From NCBI GenBank assembly GCA_964019055.1, contig OZ025221.1, forward strand, positions 7,222,468 to 7,286,467: a stretch of 64,000 nucleotides of DNA, in the 5' to 3' direction. Numbering within the stretch: position 1 is the stretch's first letter; each line of letters starts with the position of its first letter. Shown here piece by piece: positions 1 to 11,918 of this stretch. The DNA is from Anthopleura xanthogrammica. Its lineage: Eukaryota > Cnidaria > Anthozoa > Actiniaria > Actiniidae. A program made the translations under genes and the position numbers. Below the pieces are notes generated by a model. It saw nothing but the letters and a program-made list of their open reading frames with translations. It made no database searches and was not told where the DNA came from.

Positions 1-839
1 CTGAATATGATAAAGTTTACTGAATGTAAGTAGGATGACCCTACTACTAGAGATACCGAAATATTGCTTTCATTACTACTTTGGCCACCACACACGTTTA
101 CTATCTCTTAATTAAGTATCTTATTTAAAAATATGTGAATTTTTATATATTGTATTTATATAATTATATGTATGTATAATTCTGCTTAGAGAAAAACTGT
201 AAATTGTAATAGCACGTGTAAATACATTAAAGTCTAAAGTCTAAAGTCTTGGTGACCTTGGGGAAGGACGTGTTCCTACCAGGTTCCCCTGCTTTCATTT
301 CAAATGAACCTTAGCTAGAAAATATGTTCATCTTTTTCGCTTTTCTAGTTGGAACGGATAGCCATTCTATGTGAATATCGATGTATGTCAAGCCCTGATG
401 GAGATGGTCGCATCATGTGTGGATATCGTATTTGTTCTTATGCAAAGACTTTTCAGTTTTCAGACCACGAATGAAGCAAATCAAACAAACAGTCAACGTG
501 AAAAAGAATACAAAAAAAAAAAAAAAACAAGCAAAAAAAGTTAATTTCTAGAGATAAACACATGGCTTTATTAAATCGATGCTGAGCTGCCTGGTGATCC
601 AATAGATCTTGTAAACGAGAACGCAATACAACCACAGATGCTTCCTCCGACAGCATCTCTCTTCTGTGGGCATCCTGTGGTCTTGACGGAAGAGGAAGAA
701 TGAGAAAAGGGGACTGAAGTCTCTTTTTGTTCTAATTCCTCACTCTTTCGCTCTCATTTCCGGCCAAAAGTTGCCCACTAATACGAAAATACACCAGATG
801 AAATGAATATAAGAGAAAATAAAATAAAATTGAACTTAC
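1..839. other. Downstream of CARD exons; candidate coiled-coil exon
   Basis: No gene could be assembled here. The minus strand at about 453-690 has a pyrimidine-rich tract, an acceptor ending ccacag near 691, and then an open frame rich in Leu, Glu, Arg and Gln that could be coiled coil, as expected after a CARD in CARMA-type proteins. The splice phase does not match the previous exon, so it is not called. A run of 16 A at 512-527 and short direct repeats (agtctaa) near 230-250 are also present. Confidence 0.25.
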
Positions 840-2017
840 CAAGAGCGAATTTATCTCGCATATTTTCCCAAATACGACAAGGATCTGAAATTGAAAGAAA
901 AAAGATTATAGAAACAAAAAGAAAGTCAGCCAGTTCCTGGAACTAAAACTTCCTAGAATCTCTGGAATCTCACTCGAATTTTTTTAGGGGAGAGGGTTGG
1001 GGGGAAGATATAACGAACCTCATGAAAAGACCCCACGGGTCCTGCTTTTTTACTTGGTTTTTTTTTATTAACTTTCCTGAACGAAATTTAAATTTCCATA
1101 AAGTCAGAAGTAAACATTTACGAATGGTGGATTTTTTTTTATAATTTAGGCCGGTATTTTTCCTACGCGGGTAAGTTTCTAGTTCTCGTATATAACAAAA
1201 GTGCAACCTTGTTTCAAGGCAATGGAGCGAAACCTTCCGTAACTTGATCACTTTTTGTATACCAAACTCCTAGTATCGCAACTTTTTTACATCTTACACG
1301 AGCGCCTGCAGAAAAATACTTCCTAAAAGAATTATTCGTCGTCTGCGACTTCAAAATAGATTTATAAATTCCTGATTAAGATACTTATTATTTTTAGTTG
1401 ATAAATATTAATTAATTTAGTAGAATTGGTGGTCAGTTGAAAGTGTTGAACCTCAAAGTTAAACCTGACAAATTTTCAATGTGATCTATTTACTGAGCTA
1501 AGACCGAGTGAAATTTCCGGTTTCAGATATTCCAAAACTTGTTATTTTTTAGCTTCGTTCGTACTTGGAATATTCTCTTAAAGATTATTTTAAGAACAAT
1601 TATAAGTGGCATAGAGTTTGGTGAGATCAAATTGGACAAAAGCGATAATTAAATATAAACAAGTACACAAAATCATCAAACATACACGAAAGTTAAACGA
1701 AAAAAGGCAGGAAAAAAAGTCCCATACTTACTAGCTTTTTTCCCAGTAATGCTCTCATACAATCCAGGATTTAAAAGCTGTAATACATCAATAAAATAGA
1801 CAAATCCATCCTTTCCTTTAGACTCCAGGATATCAAGAAACCTACTAGCCTTTTGTTCTCTTGTTTTCTCCACAAAAACAAGCTCACAATCACTGGCATC
1901 GAAAACTCCTTTGCTTCGAAGATAATCAAACATAGAAGTCCTATCTAGTTGTAAACGCTGGACAATTTCGTATCGGAATTTTTGTAAACTGTCCTTATAG
2001 TCGTCTTTATCCTCCAT
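840..2017 (-). CDS. CARD-domain protein, 5' exons (CARD9/10/11-like), partial
   Basis: Coding exon 1 runs 2017 to 1732 and ends at a donor gtaagt in phase 1. A likely 45-nt exon 2 runs 884 to 840, between a tttcag acceptor and another gtaagt donor, also phase 1 at both ends. Exon 1 encodes about 95 residues forming a death-fold CARD. The segment around residues 60-90, with SRFLDILESKGKDGFVYF and then GLYESITGKK, matches the helix 4 to helix 6 pattern of the CARD9/CARD11 group, adaptors that nucleate BCL10 filaments in NF-kB signalling. The start at 2017 is the first ATG after an untranslated stretch. The remaining exons were not securely found. A helix-rich open frame at about 453-690 (-) sits behind a good acceptor, but its frame does not fit the phase-1 donor of exon 2. 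The CARD call is fairly sure; the subfamily and the later exons are not. Confidence 0.65.
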
Positions 2018-2398
2018 GTTGTAGCTTCAGCGTTCACTCTACGTATTGTGGATTAGTTTTAATCTATGCACGGTGTTTAAAGGATTCGAAAGTAATTGTT
2101 ATTCGTTTTGAATTGTGACTAAGACGGTGTGACGGTCGCTAGCGACAAAATCAACACAACTTACAGCCACAAATTTAATGGTAAACTAAAAATTCTCCTA
2201 CAGGAACACACACGTTATTCAATTGCTTTTTTTTTGCCGGAAATCAAGTTCCATGAAGTCAAATATGCAAATATCCAAAATAGCATAGGATGAAATATAA
2301 ATAGTAATGGGTGTAATGAATTTAAACTCCATAAAAGGTAAAATGAAACTATGATCTAAAAATGTATATTTTCACTTACTATTGAAGGACTCAAGTTA

Positions 2399-2724
2399 GG
2401 GAGCATTCATTTTTTAGGAGGGGGGGCGGAGGAATTGGGGGGGGGGGGTCATTAAAAAATTACTAGATAAAAAGGGGGGTCACATTTTTTTTGAATGTTG
2501 AACCAGGGGGGGTCATGAATAAGATGAAAAAGTCAAAAAGGTATATTTTTTAGTTTTTTTCTGGAGGGGGGGGGGGGGCTAGAAAATTTTTATATTTGGA
2601 AGTGGGAGGGGGGGGGGGTTATCGAAATATTCAATTCCTTACCATGGGGGCTAGCATTTTTTTTCTATTTGATTCCTCTAATTCCTCCGCCCCCCCCCCC
2701 CCCTCCTAAAAAATGAATGCTCCC
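2399..2724. mobile_element. MITE, copy 1 (G-rich foldback, TTA target duplication)
   Basis: The ends are inverted copies of GGGAGCATTCATTTTTTAGG, and the element is flanked on both sides by TTA (2396-2398 and 2725-2727). The interior has long G runs, and there is no coding frame. A second copy in the opposite orientation lies at 12637-12946. A 3-bp target duplication is typical of PIF/Harbinger elements, but the family assignment is inference. Confidence 0.8.
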
Positions 2725-2772
2725 TTACAAGACTCTGTTCCACCTTTTCCCTAGCTCCCTACACCGGTTTTT

Positions 2773-2884
2773 AATCACACGGCGACCTTGATGCTTGTCA
2801 GTTCCGAAACGCCTTAAAGCGAGGGCAAGGGGACACAAGGGATTTAAAACCTATTGTTTCAATCAATATGGTCGCCGTGTGATC
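2773..2884. repeat. Short inverted repeat (about 110 bp)
   Basis: The left arm at 2773-2787 (ATCACACGGCGACC core) and the right arm at 2870-2883 (GGTCGCCGTGTGAT) are perfect inverted copies over 14 bp. The centre is unrelated. It could be a very small MITE. An open frame starting at 2795 crosses it, has no homology I recognise and is not called as a gene. Confidence 0.5.
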
Positions 2885-3885
2885 AAAGCAAATATTTTTA
2901 GTTTCTCTTTTTTTTTTCTCTTTATTTTCTATACTTCATTTCATTCTCCTTTTATCCTTCTTTCTTATGTTCATCCATTCTCTCCAAGGATTTACACTGA
3001 ATATTGACAAATCACGGATCTTTCGCAGCCTGTAATAATATTGATGACAAAAAAAAAACACCAATAGTATTAATAATAATAAATAAAACACTAAGTTCAG
3101 TACGGTAACCAGAATTTAATAACGTAATTTTCATCCAGGCCCTAAAAACAGTCCGTGTTGAAACAGCGCAAACCAAACCAGAAGAATAAGACAACAGCAA
3201 CTTATGATTATTTAATCGTTTATTTAACTCCTAAATGCAATCTTACACTATTCATACATGTACAGCAGTCCACTGACGTTCATTATTATTCAAGCTTCAT
3301 TCAACTAAAGCTCAATGACTATTATTTTACATTGTTATTAGTTAAAGTCAATCATTTCTGTAAGAAATATTCAAATCCGTTCTTAATGAACAACAATTTC
3401 CCTCTCAGTTTCAGTAAGACTGCTAAGAAAGTCGTCTCGCACGGAATTGTGGGGCATAACTTATAGGACTGAAAGGAGAACCATCCGCAATCTTATGTCC
3501 TTAAATTCAACCCCACAATGCAACGCGTGACAAGCTCGTCACCAGTACTTTGTACTGAAACCTCGGACCTTTCCAGCTGCGTGGGACTGGAAAGGAAAGA
3601 CCGGAACCTTTGTTGTCTGCATTACACTTTACTAGCGTGGTCACGGTCACGTGGTCATGTACCGTGCTATTATCTTTTGCTGGTGAACCGATATTTGTTG
3701 CATTGATTATGACCGAGGGCGCGTGTTGCATGCCTGCCGGGCAAAATCAGCGACAACAATACCTTGTGCAAAAAAACTACATGTCGAAAATTAAATACCA
3801 ATGTCAATTTTGGCGGGAAATGTTCGTTATCACGTGACCATTTATGTACAAGTTTACGTTTCGGGACCTTTAGAGTGACATTTTT
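2885..3885. other. Gene-free stretch downstream of gene A
   Basis: This should hold the 3' untranslated region of gene A, read leftwards from 3886. Tttatt (AATAAA on the minus strand) occurs near 3219, but I cannot tell whether it is the poly(A) signal used. Short open frames on both strands lack recognisable domains. Confidence 0.3.
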
Positions 3886-6800
3886 TCATTCAGCTTGACT
3901 GACACTTTTGTAGCTCAGCTTGAATCCAGTTTTCTGTAAAGAGGCATCTGAATGAAGCACAACAACGGCAACTCTTCCTTTTACTTGGAATATAGCTGGA
4001 CAGTCCATGATTCCGCAGCGTCGAGGACCAACCTGGTTACCTAACTCGTCAAAGATGGCGATATGGTCGCGTCTGTTACAAGAAAGAATACAGACTTGTT
4101 AATAATATTAACGATATATCCTCGCTACGAGTGCAGTATTTTTTTCTTTTTAAGGCTTTTTGGAATGGACCGCTTTAGCTTGGGTGTAATGTTGTCTCAT
4201 TTCAGACCACGTGTCATTCTCTTGAGAGTAAGATTCTTTGTTTGAGTTGCATCTATATTTATGTGTCTTCTCATCCGCAACCTTATTAGTTGATTCTCGT
4301 CTCAAGCGACATTGATAATAAACAAAGCAATAACACTAAAGGGGAAGGGCTTTTCTGAGAGAACGAATTTGGTGCATTGTGGTGCATTTTGTTAATCCTG
4401 CTTTATATGATGTTTAGTGTTTGTACCCAAGCTAGACCACAATGCATCATGTCAATCGAACACAGAAAAGGCCTATGACAAGTGGGTGAAGGCCTTTTTA
4501 TCTATTATCCGTTTTTTTTCAAGCTATGTTATCGTGGGCCACAATCACCACCACCAACAGGGTAGCTTTGTCTTTGGCTATGAATCTTTTTGCAAATGAT
4601 TGCGAACTGATTGCAAAATGATTGCAAAATAAAGGTTTTTCACGATAGCCATGTTAGAGGGCAAAAAACTAGTAGTTTCCTTCTATGGGTAATCAATTTT
4701 CTTGTCATGAAAAAATATTGGCCTTTCCGTCGAAAATAGGCGTACAACTGAAACTATGTATTGAAAAAAGTCACCTTAAAATGATCTTGCATTACCCCTG
4801 TGTGGAGCTAAGTACAAAGGGAATGACGATGAATTTATAACTTACCTACAATCTTCTTCATCTTCCAGGTCAAAATGATGAAACGTAACGTTGATGGCCG
4901 CGTAGTCCTGGGGAAGACTGATGTTCCATGTACAATGAGAGTTTGCAGGATATGCAGTTGGGAAATTCGGTGATTGGAATGTACCAACAGTACCGTTCAG
5001 AACACCTCCACAGACTGGGAAAAAATAATCATGAACGGTTAGTATATTTTGTAGAATTTTGTTTTTGTTTAAAAAAAATAAAGAATAAAAAGTCACAAAA
5101 GGAAAGGAAAATGGTAAATGAAACAACACAAATAACATCCACGTGGTTTCTATAGCTCATGTAATGTAAGTAATCGAAATGTTTTGATAGCTTTTGTTAT
5201 ATAGTGAGATAAGATCATGACGCCACGTTGCTATGGTAACAAAAATTCTAAAATGCATTTGTGAAAACAAACTTAGTGACCTAGTGATGCTCAACATATT
5301 ACTTTCTCCATAAACGAAAAGCATAAATATTCAAAAGTCCATATTACGACTACCGGTTGACAATGCAATGGTGGGATTGATAAATGCTGAGTGAAGCATA
5401 GCGACCTTTGTTATCTTGAACACGTTGTCATGTCAACTGAGGTATCAATCCCAGAATGCATCGCTGTGATTCAATATGGAGGACTAGAAATATTGACTAT
5501 GGTCATTTCTCTTTGCTAACTTAACAGAATGTTTTATATATATACTATATATATATTGGAATAATCAACTTACTAAAGTTATCTTCCTTGGTTTCTGCAC
5601 CTCCTTCTCCATGCTCAGCCGAGGAGAAAGTAGTGAACGTGGTAACCCTTGTAGATGTTTTGATCGTCTGTAAAGAAGGTTTCACCATCGTCCATGTACT
5701 GGTAGAGGTACTGCTCTTGATTGTTGCTTGTTTTCTAAAAGCTGGAGTGGTTGTCATAGCAACACGACCAGCGGTCGTTTTAATGGTAGCCGGTCGGGAT
5801 ATAGAGGGTGTTGGAGCTAAGGTAGTATTTTCTTGGCATGAAATGGGCTTAAGTTGAATGAGGTGCTTGTACGGTTCATGACGATGTCGGGTCTTCACGA
5901 CACATTCATAATCTCCCTCATCAACACTGCGAACGTGTTTGATCAAAATCGAGCCATTGGGTCCCAGTTCTACGCCTTCATGGAGCCTTGTAGCGTTAGG
6001 CACCAAATTCTTCCCGAACACAGTCCCATTTGAAGTTTTCTTCAATTTGAAGAGGAACAGTTGCTGGAAGTGTTTTGAGCTACCTTCTCGACGTACGTGC
6101 CATTTCAAAGATCTAGCATGTGAGATGTTTGCTGGATTGAGAAAAGGACAAACCAGCTCTGCCTGATGCCCAGTGCAGACGTTAACTGTTGATGGTCCAT
6201 CTGTCGGGGAAAAAAGCGATTTTATTAATTTTCCAATTTTTCTTAGAGAATGAAAAAACATTGAATGGCCTCCAAGTTGATAAAAAAAATGTTTGTAAAT
6301 TTATCCAACATGAAAATGGCATTTGTGATGGCATTCTAAACGCAAATTACTTGCACTGTAAGGGCAGCTGAGGTTTGGGTGTTAGGGCGTTGTTTTCTGT
6401 TTTGTTGTTGTTGTCGGGCTGTGTTTTTTTTAAACTAATTTAAAAACACTATTCCCCCAGCTCTCCTTCGCCCATTCGGAATGGGAGCCATTTTGAAACT
6501 AGCCATTATATGTATTTCTTACCATTTTCTCTTCTCAAGACACCACACTTGATGTTCTTCAACACAACTACGTGCATTTCACGTGGACTGTCAACATTTT
6601 TGGACACCGCACATCTGTACAACACCTCACCCTCATCTCTCACACGGCTTTGCAGGGATAAAGATCCATTCTCGTTCATTCTAAACCCATCGCCACTCTT
6701 CATACTCAATCCGTCAGAATCTACGACTGGTGACCAAGAAATATCATTGTTTGAACTGCTTGTGTTCTTCACGTGCCACATGAGTCGTTTTAGCTTTCTC

Positions 6801-8848
6801 GGGTTGGTTCTGTGCTTTGCGTCACAGTCGAGAACAACGTCTTCTTCTACGCAGACTTCACGTCTGATAACAGTGACTTTACCTAAAATAATTCGAATGA
6901 AAGTCAATCCGAATAACTGCATCTTCAGTTCAACAATATGATAGAGAAATTTATCGATAGGATAGGAACTCACCGGTGCACGTGACATTCAGTTTGACCA
7001 GATAATGCTTCGTGCTTCCATCCACTCCCACTTTACACAAGTACGTTCGTTCATCATCAGGCTTCAAAGACGCGATCATCATCGATCCGTTCGAGTGTAG
7101 AGTCAGCCTGTCCTGGTAGCGTGACTTGTTCGAATACATACTCATGTTTCCATCTCCATCAATGCTTGCAAGTTTCTTCCATCCTTTCTCGCTATACTTC
7201 CACTCCAGTTCAACCATGTCAGACTCAGTCTTGGCGGTCTGGTACCGAGGGCAGTTCAACATGACGTTGTTGTTATGGCAACCAAATATGTGGTCAGTTT
7301 CGATGGTGCTAGTTGCTATGACAACTGCTGGATAGAAAAGAAAAGCTATATAGATCAGTATCGATACGAGGGCATGCTGTTTAACAGCAGCAACTCGATG
7401 TGGAATATTATAGCCATTTAAAATGGAAGTTGGTGATCTAAAAAGAAAGACTGAAAGAACGAAATAACAAATGAATGAATAAAAGAAAGCATTAATGATT
7501 GAATGAAGAAAGAAAGAAAGAAAGAAAGAAAGAGAAAGAAAGAAAGAAAGAATGAAAAAAAGAAAGAAAGAGAAAGAACGAAAGAAAGAGAGAGGAAAGA
7601 AAGAGAGAGAGAGAGAGAAAGAAAGAAAGAAAGAATGGATGAATGAAGGAAAAAAAAAGGAAGGAAGGAAAGAAGGAAAGAAAGGAGGAAGGAAGAAAGC
7701 CAGAAGAAGGAAAATTGGAAGCAAGAAAAGCAAGAAACTCACGCCAGTTTATTCAGTTGTCTCACCATACGTCGTGTCAAATGAACACGTTTTTTTTGCT
7801 CTAGTAAACAGAGTTAAAATTGACTCTATTATTCATTCATTAATTCGTATTAGTATTTACAGTATTAATCCATTATATCTGAAGGCTGTAATGTAATATA
7901 TATTTCTTAGAACGATTATCGATCTCAAGGCAGGAAAACATCAGTTCACTCAGTCAAATTGTTTGTCTTTCTCGGAAAATCCGGACGCAGCACGCCATGA
8001 ATTAAAGAGTCAACGAGGTCACGACAGCTGTCGTCTGGTTAAACAGCGTGACACATCGTCGCGTGCAAACTTTAGACATCTCCACACAAATATTCAATGA
8101 AAACACGAGAAATACGTGCAGAAAAATGCTTTAAAACCGACTGCGAATGCTTAAGAAATATATATACAAAATTATCAAAACAAATTTGAGGTTTGCAAGG
8201 AAATTTTGAGCAAATTGTGTGATAACATTCGTTTGATAGTCTATGACATTAGTAATGTTATTGAATGTCAACAAAACGAGCTACGAGTGAATCTGAGTCC
8301 ACCCACGTGAGGAATAGTCCTTTCTATGTAAAACCAACAATACAGAATTCCAAATTATAAAATAATCTACCTTGTACTTTGTGTATAAGACAGAATTAAT
8401 AATTTTATTATCTTATCCATGCACGGTTCGGTTCACCTCAATGGCTTCAAAACTTGATACTGTTCAGTTTTTGGTTTTCAACAATTGTTACTGTTTTTCG
8501 ATATTTTTTCACTGTAACTAGTATTGAATTTCGGCGGGAGATACGATTTCCACTTAACTATGGCTGCAGCATTCTTAAGACACGGGAAATTATGAGGAAA
8601 AAAAAAGACAATAAGCTACAGTATAAGCATACTGTTATAAAACGTATATTTTACCAATAAATTAGAACGACTGAATCAAATTCCTCAAAAAAAAAAGCGA
8701 AAAAAGAAAAAGTATTCCCCAATTTTATCGTAAGGTATGGTATTCACTCAGTTATTGTAGCTGTAATTATAATTATCAGCTTACCTTGTAGAAAGAAAAA
8801 ACAGGCAGTCGCCTGTAAAGCCAAAGCTGGAGCTTCCATACCGAACAT
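3886..8848 (-). CDS. Gene A: secreted Ig-Ig-Ig-stalk-CUB protein
   Basis: Six exons on the minus strand: 8848-8785, 7327-6974, 6882-6523, 6200-5574, 5014-4846 and 4072-3886, giving 586 residues. Residues 1-21 are a signal peptide. Ig1 is about 22-139, Ig2 about 140-259 (starting GKVTVIRREVCVEEDVVLDC), and Ig3 plus a Ser/Thr-rich stalk about 260-468. The CUB domain is about 469-586, with CGGVL, HCTWNISLPQDYAAINVTF and LEDEEDC. Every Ig domain carries four Cys. Ig1 and Ig2 boundaries are phase 1 and the intron within the CUB is phase 2. There is no membrane segment, so a secreted protein is expected. It is the only gene of the cluster with a third Ig domain, which shares its exon with the stalk motif KTTAGRVAMTT. 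Intron 1 holds a GAAA-rich microsatellite. A TATA box lies at 9004-9011. An immune recognition role is inference. Confidence 0.85.
7503..7740. repeat. GAAA-type microsatellite in gene A intron 1
   Basis: Degenerate runs of GAAA, GAGA and GGAA cover about 240 bp of intron 1. Long open frames across it (Ser/Phe/Leu on the minus strand, Lys/Arg/Glu on the plus strand) are artefacts of the repeat. Confidence 0.85.
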
Positions 8849-9003
8849 CGTTACTAAAAATTGAACTCTGGTTGGTGAAAAGAGCTATTTCTTACCACTT
8901 GAATTTTCCAACGTATCCTTATCTGTACTCTCGATCGTATTTGATTTTCTTCTGGAGTTTCTGGACTAGTGTGTAGAATAATGTAATGGAATTTCAACCT
9001 TCT

Positions 9004-9011
9004 CTTATATA
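9004..9011 (-). promoter_or_regulatory. TATA box of gene A
   Basis: TATATAAG on the minus strand lies about 160 bp upstream of the gene A ATG at 8848. The spacing is comparable to the TATA boxes of genes B, E, F and G. Confidence 0.6.
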
Positions 9012-11560
9012 GAATTTTGGAAACATTAAAATAGCTTATTATGACGAGGTGTACTGCATAATAAATCAGGGAAAATCCCTTGGCAGATTATCAGAAAGAA
9101 GATGTCACGCTATTAAAGTTACTCCTTTGTTACAGGCAGAGACAAAAGACCGCGTGGATAAAAATAGACTTTTCGCTTTCTGGACCGCGAGGAGGCATCA
9201 TTGGCAAGGGTGATTGCACAGTTTCCGGTTTAGGTTTGCTCAACAACGCCCAAGTCAAGCTATTGAATCAAGGTCTTGTGCTTCTTGTGTTAACCGCAAA
9301 TATTCTTAGAAACGACACACTTTTTATGAGATGTTTTTCTCAAGGTCAGGGACGCGACTTACTCTGGAAAAGCGTCTATTTTTCATGGAAATTCCACCTG
9401 CATTACCAATTGTAATAAAGCTTAGTAGAGCTACTGGATGTTAGCTCTTTAATTAAAACCGTCTCTTTTTCGTGGAGATTCCACGTTCGTTCGGACCAAT
9501 TATAAGCGGCTTGGGGAGCAACTTAATTTTGTCAATTTTAGCTTTCTAAATCATCCTTTCAGACACTGCATTTCAGTTATCTATGGCAGATCGTAGAATC
9601 TTAGTTTAAGAACAGCTTCAATTGCATCAGGTATAATTCTTCTCGAAAACAAAACAATCTTAAAGGCGTTACAAAAATCTGGTAAATAAACCCTTACTGA
9701 AAGAGGCTCCTAATATGGGGAAAACTTTGGCTAACATTGCAACATAGTACCTCAATTACAATATATTATATATATCCTTTTTACTATATTACAGAAGCAT
9801 AAAAAATTACCTTATATATCTAAGACTAAACTTTCAATCTGTGATTTCGTTTTTGCTTTGACAAAAATAACTATCTTACTCACTTAAGTCGAGTTAGTGA
9901 AAATGAAAAATTGTTTAGAGGATCGAAAAAAAGCCCTTTTTGTGCTGACACGTCCATCAAGAGAAAAACAGTTATGCTTTTATTAGTAAATTTGAATTTT
10001 CCCTAAAAGTTTTGCGTTCGAAAAACGTTTTGAAAACTGAAACTCTATAACTTGAAAATGTAGTTTTGGAACCATTTTTTTAGAATATTATTCGATGCCT
10101 AAATTATATGTTATCTGCTGTCAATATTCAGTTTGGCTAAATTGTAACACAGCGATATGTTTCAAAGAAAAATTTATTTGCTATATTTGCTGTATCTTAT
10201 TTCTTCCTGAGCCCATCCGTATTCACGGATGACCTGCAATTTCAACTTCTCGATCGCCCACCTGTTGGAATGTTGCGGATGTTTGCAGTTTTTACTTCTA
10301 TTTTTTTCCGGAAGTTAGATTTTTATACAACTTGCCGGAATCAATTTGATTTTCTACTTGGAAATAAGCTATCAAATGCTATCTAAAATAGCTCTGGGTT
10401 TTTATGCTAATACTGGCACTGTTATCTATGGCTGCTCATGCTGGCACATTGACAGCAGTTACAACTGCATGCAGATGTACGGCTAAATTTCCATGGTTGA
10501 GCGAACTGCGAGTCCAAGTGTAGTAAAATTATCATTCGTTTACAGTTGTATACCTAGTTTTTGCAACCTTTCAGTTTCGAAAACAACTTGTAATCTTTAA
10601 ATCACATTACCATGTAAAGTCACGCTCGGCCTTCAAGGCTTTTGTGATTATGTATAACAGGAGGGTTGGGAGGGTGGAAAATGAACAGTAAAATGCTGAT
10701 CTTGTAAATGTTAAAGTAAATTTTATGATTCTTTTAACTCTAACATTCATATCCGATAAATACCAAGAAAATTTCCCCCAATCTTGAGTGCTCAGCACTG
10801 TGCTCTGTGATCAGTGCTTGGTTTCAGCACTGTTCATTCAAAAGTCCCCAAGAACTAATGAATCAGATCTTGAAACATTGTGAAATACGAAAAGCCTCAA
10901 AATAATTATTATGGTGTGACGTCAAAAGTATGGAAAAACGAAAACAAAACGAAAAGCAATTCTATAAAGATTTTTCGTGATGAATCGTGACGTAATAGAC
11001 TTGAACTCATTTGCATATTTGCACGTGGATAGTAGTTCAGTCGAAGAGAAGAAGGAGCGTAGAGAGAGTGAGTCAATGTGTGATCAAGGAATAAACATGT
11101 AGAATTCATCTACACATTGTCAAGGAATGTAAGTTTTAAATCGTCAAGGAAGAATGTTATATATTCATCGTTCAGTCTCAAGTATCTTGTATTGTGCATT
11201 CAGACATAGTCAGAATAAATTCAAGGAAAGAATCAACACCCCCCCCCCCCCCCCCATGAGAAATGAACATAAAGAAACACTCAATAATGTAATGTTTATA
11301 ATTTTATTCTTAAATCGTAAAAACTGTTTGTTACTTACAAATCTACTGACCGATAACTATTAATAATTATTATAGATAATTCGACTATCATTAATCTCAA
11401 TTTGCATGGCAAAGATTATTGTTCCGTTATTCATATCTCAAAATTCGTACTGATTTACTGATGTAAGTCATTCCACTCACGCGCAGTACTTCACTTGCAA
11501 TATGCAACAACTATTATACTACTTATAAATTGTTAATGCTCTCAACCTATTAAATATATC
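9012..11560. other. Intergenic stretch between genes A and B
   Basis: No exon with a recognisable domain and no complete mobile element was found. An open frame at 9080-9415 (+) has no motif I know. A run of 17 C lies at about 11240-11256. The DNA is AT-rich. Confidence 0.4.
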
Positions 11561-11624
11561 ACGTATCTTATATTGTTTGTGATAAGTATTCTTCGTAAAA
11601 ATTTTCTTCAAAAACAGTGTTATT

Positions 11625-11918
11625 TAAGCGAAAAGTACACGTTGCGATTTGTTGGCCCGATTCATTGTTCCGACACCATCGGTAAGCAAATCGTGCGAGC
11701 CCGATTCAAGCCAGATTCGAAAAAAATTGAATCGGCCCGATTCACAAATTCTGTATCACTGTCAAAGTGTTTCTGTTGGACCCATTTTTCAAATTAAATC
11801 GGGCTTGAATCGGGCTTGAATCGGGCTTGAATCGGGCTTGAATCGGGCTTCCTAAACTACGCGCACGATTTGCTTTCTGACAAGAATCGGGCTGACAATC
11901 GTAGCGTGTAGATGGGCC
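11625..11918. repeat. Foldback element with ATCGGGCTTGA tandem repeat
   Basis: The unit ATCGGGCTTGA repeats about five times at roughly 11796-11850. The flanks carry scattered copies of GCCCGATTC in both orientations. The two ends are imperfect inverted copies of TACACGNTNCGATT followed by GCCCGATTC. The right end reads GTGTAGATGGGCCTT and recalls the CATCTACACG end of the element at 43875-44826. It ends immediately before the last exon of gene B. A MITE-like origin is inference. Confidence 0.5.

Noticed and set aside
453..690. Helix-rich frame as exon 3 of the CARD gene
   Set aside because: Its phase at the only good acceptor does not fit the phase-1 donor at 840, so I left it as a candidate only.
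7330..7742. Phe/Ser-rich open frame in front of Ig1 of gene A
   Set aside because: It is translated GAAA microsatellite within intron 1; the signal exon is at 8785-8848.
9080..9415. 111-residue plus-strand frame between genes A and B
   Set aside because: No motif, no homology I recognise, no splice or promoter context.
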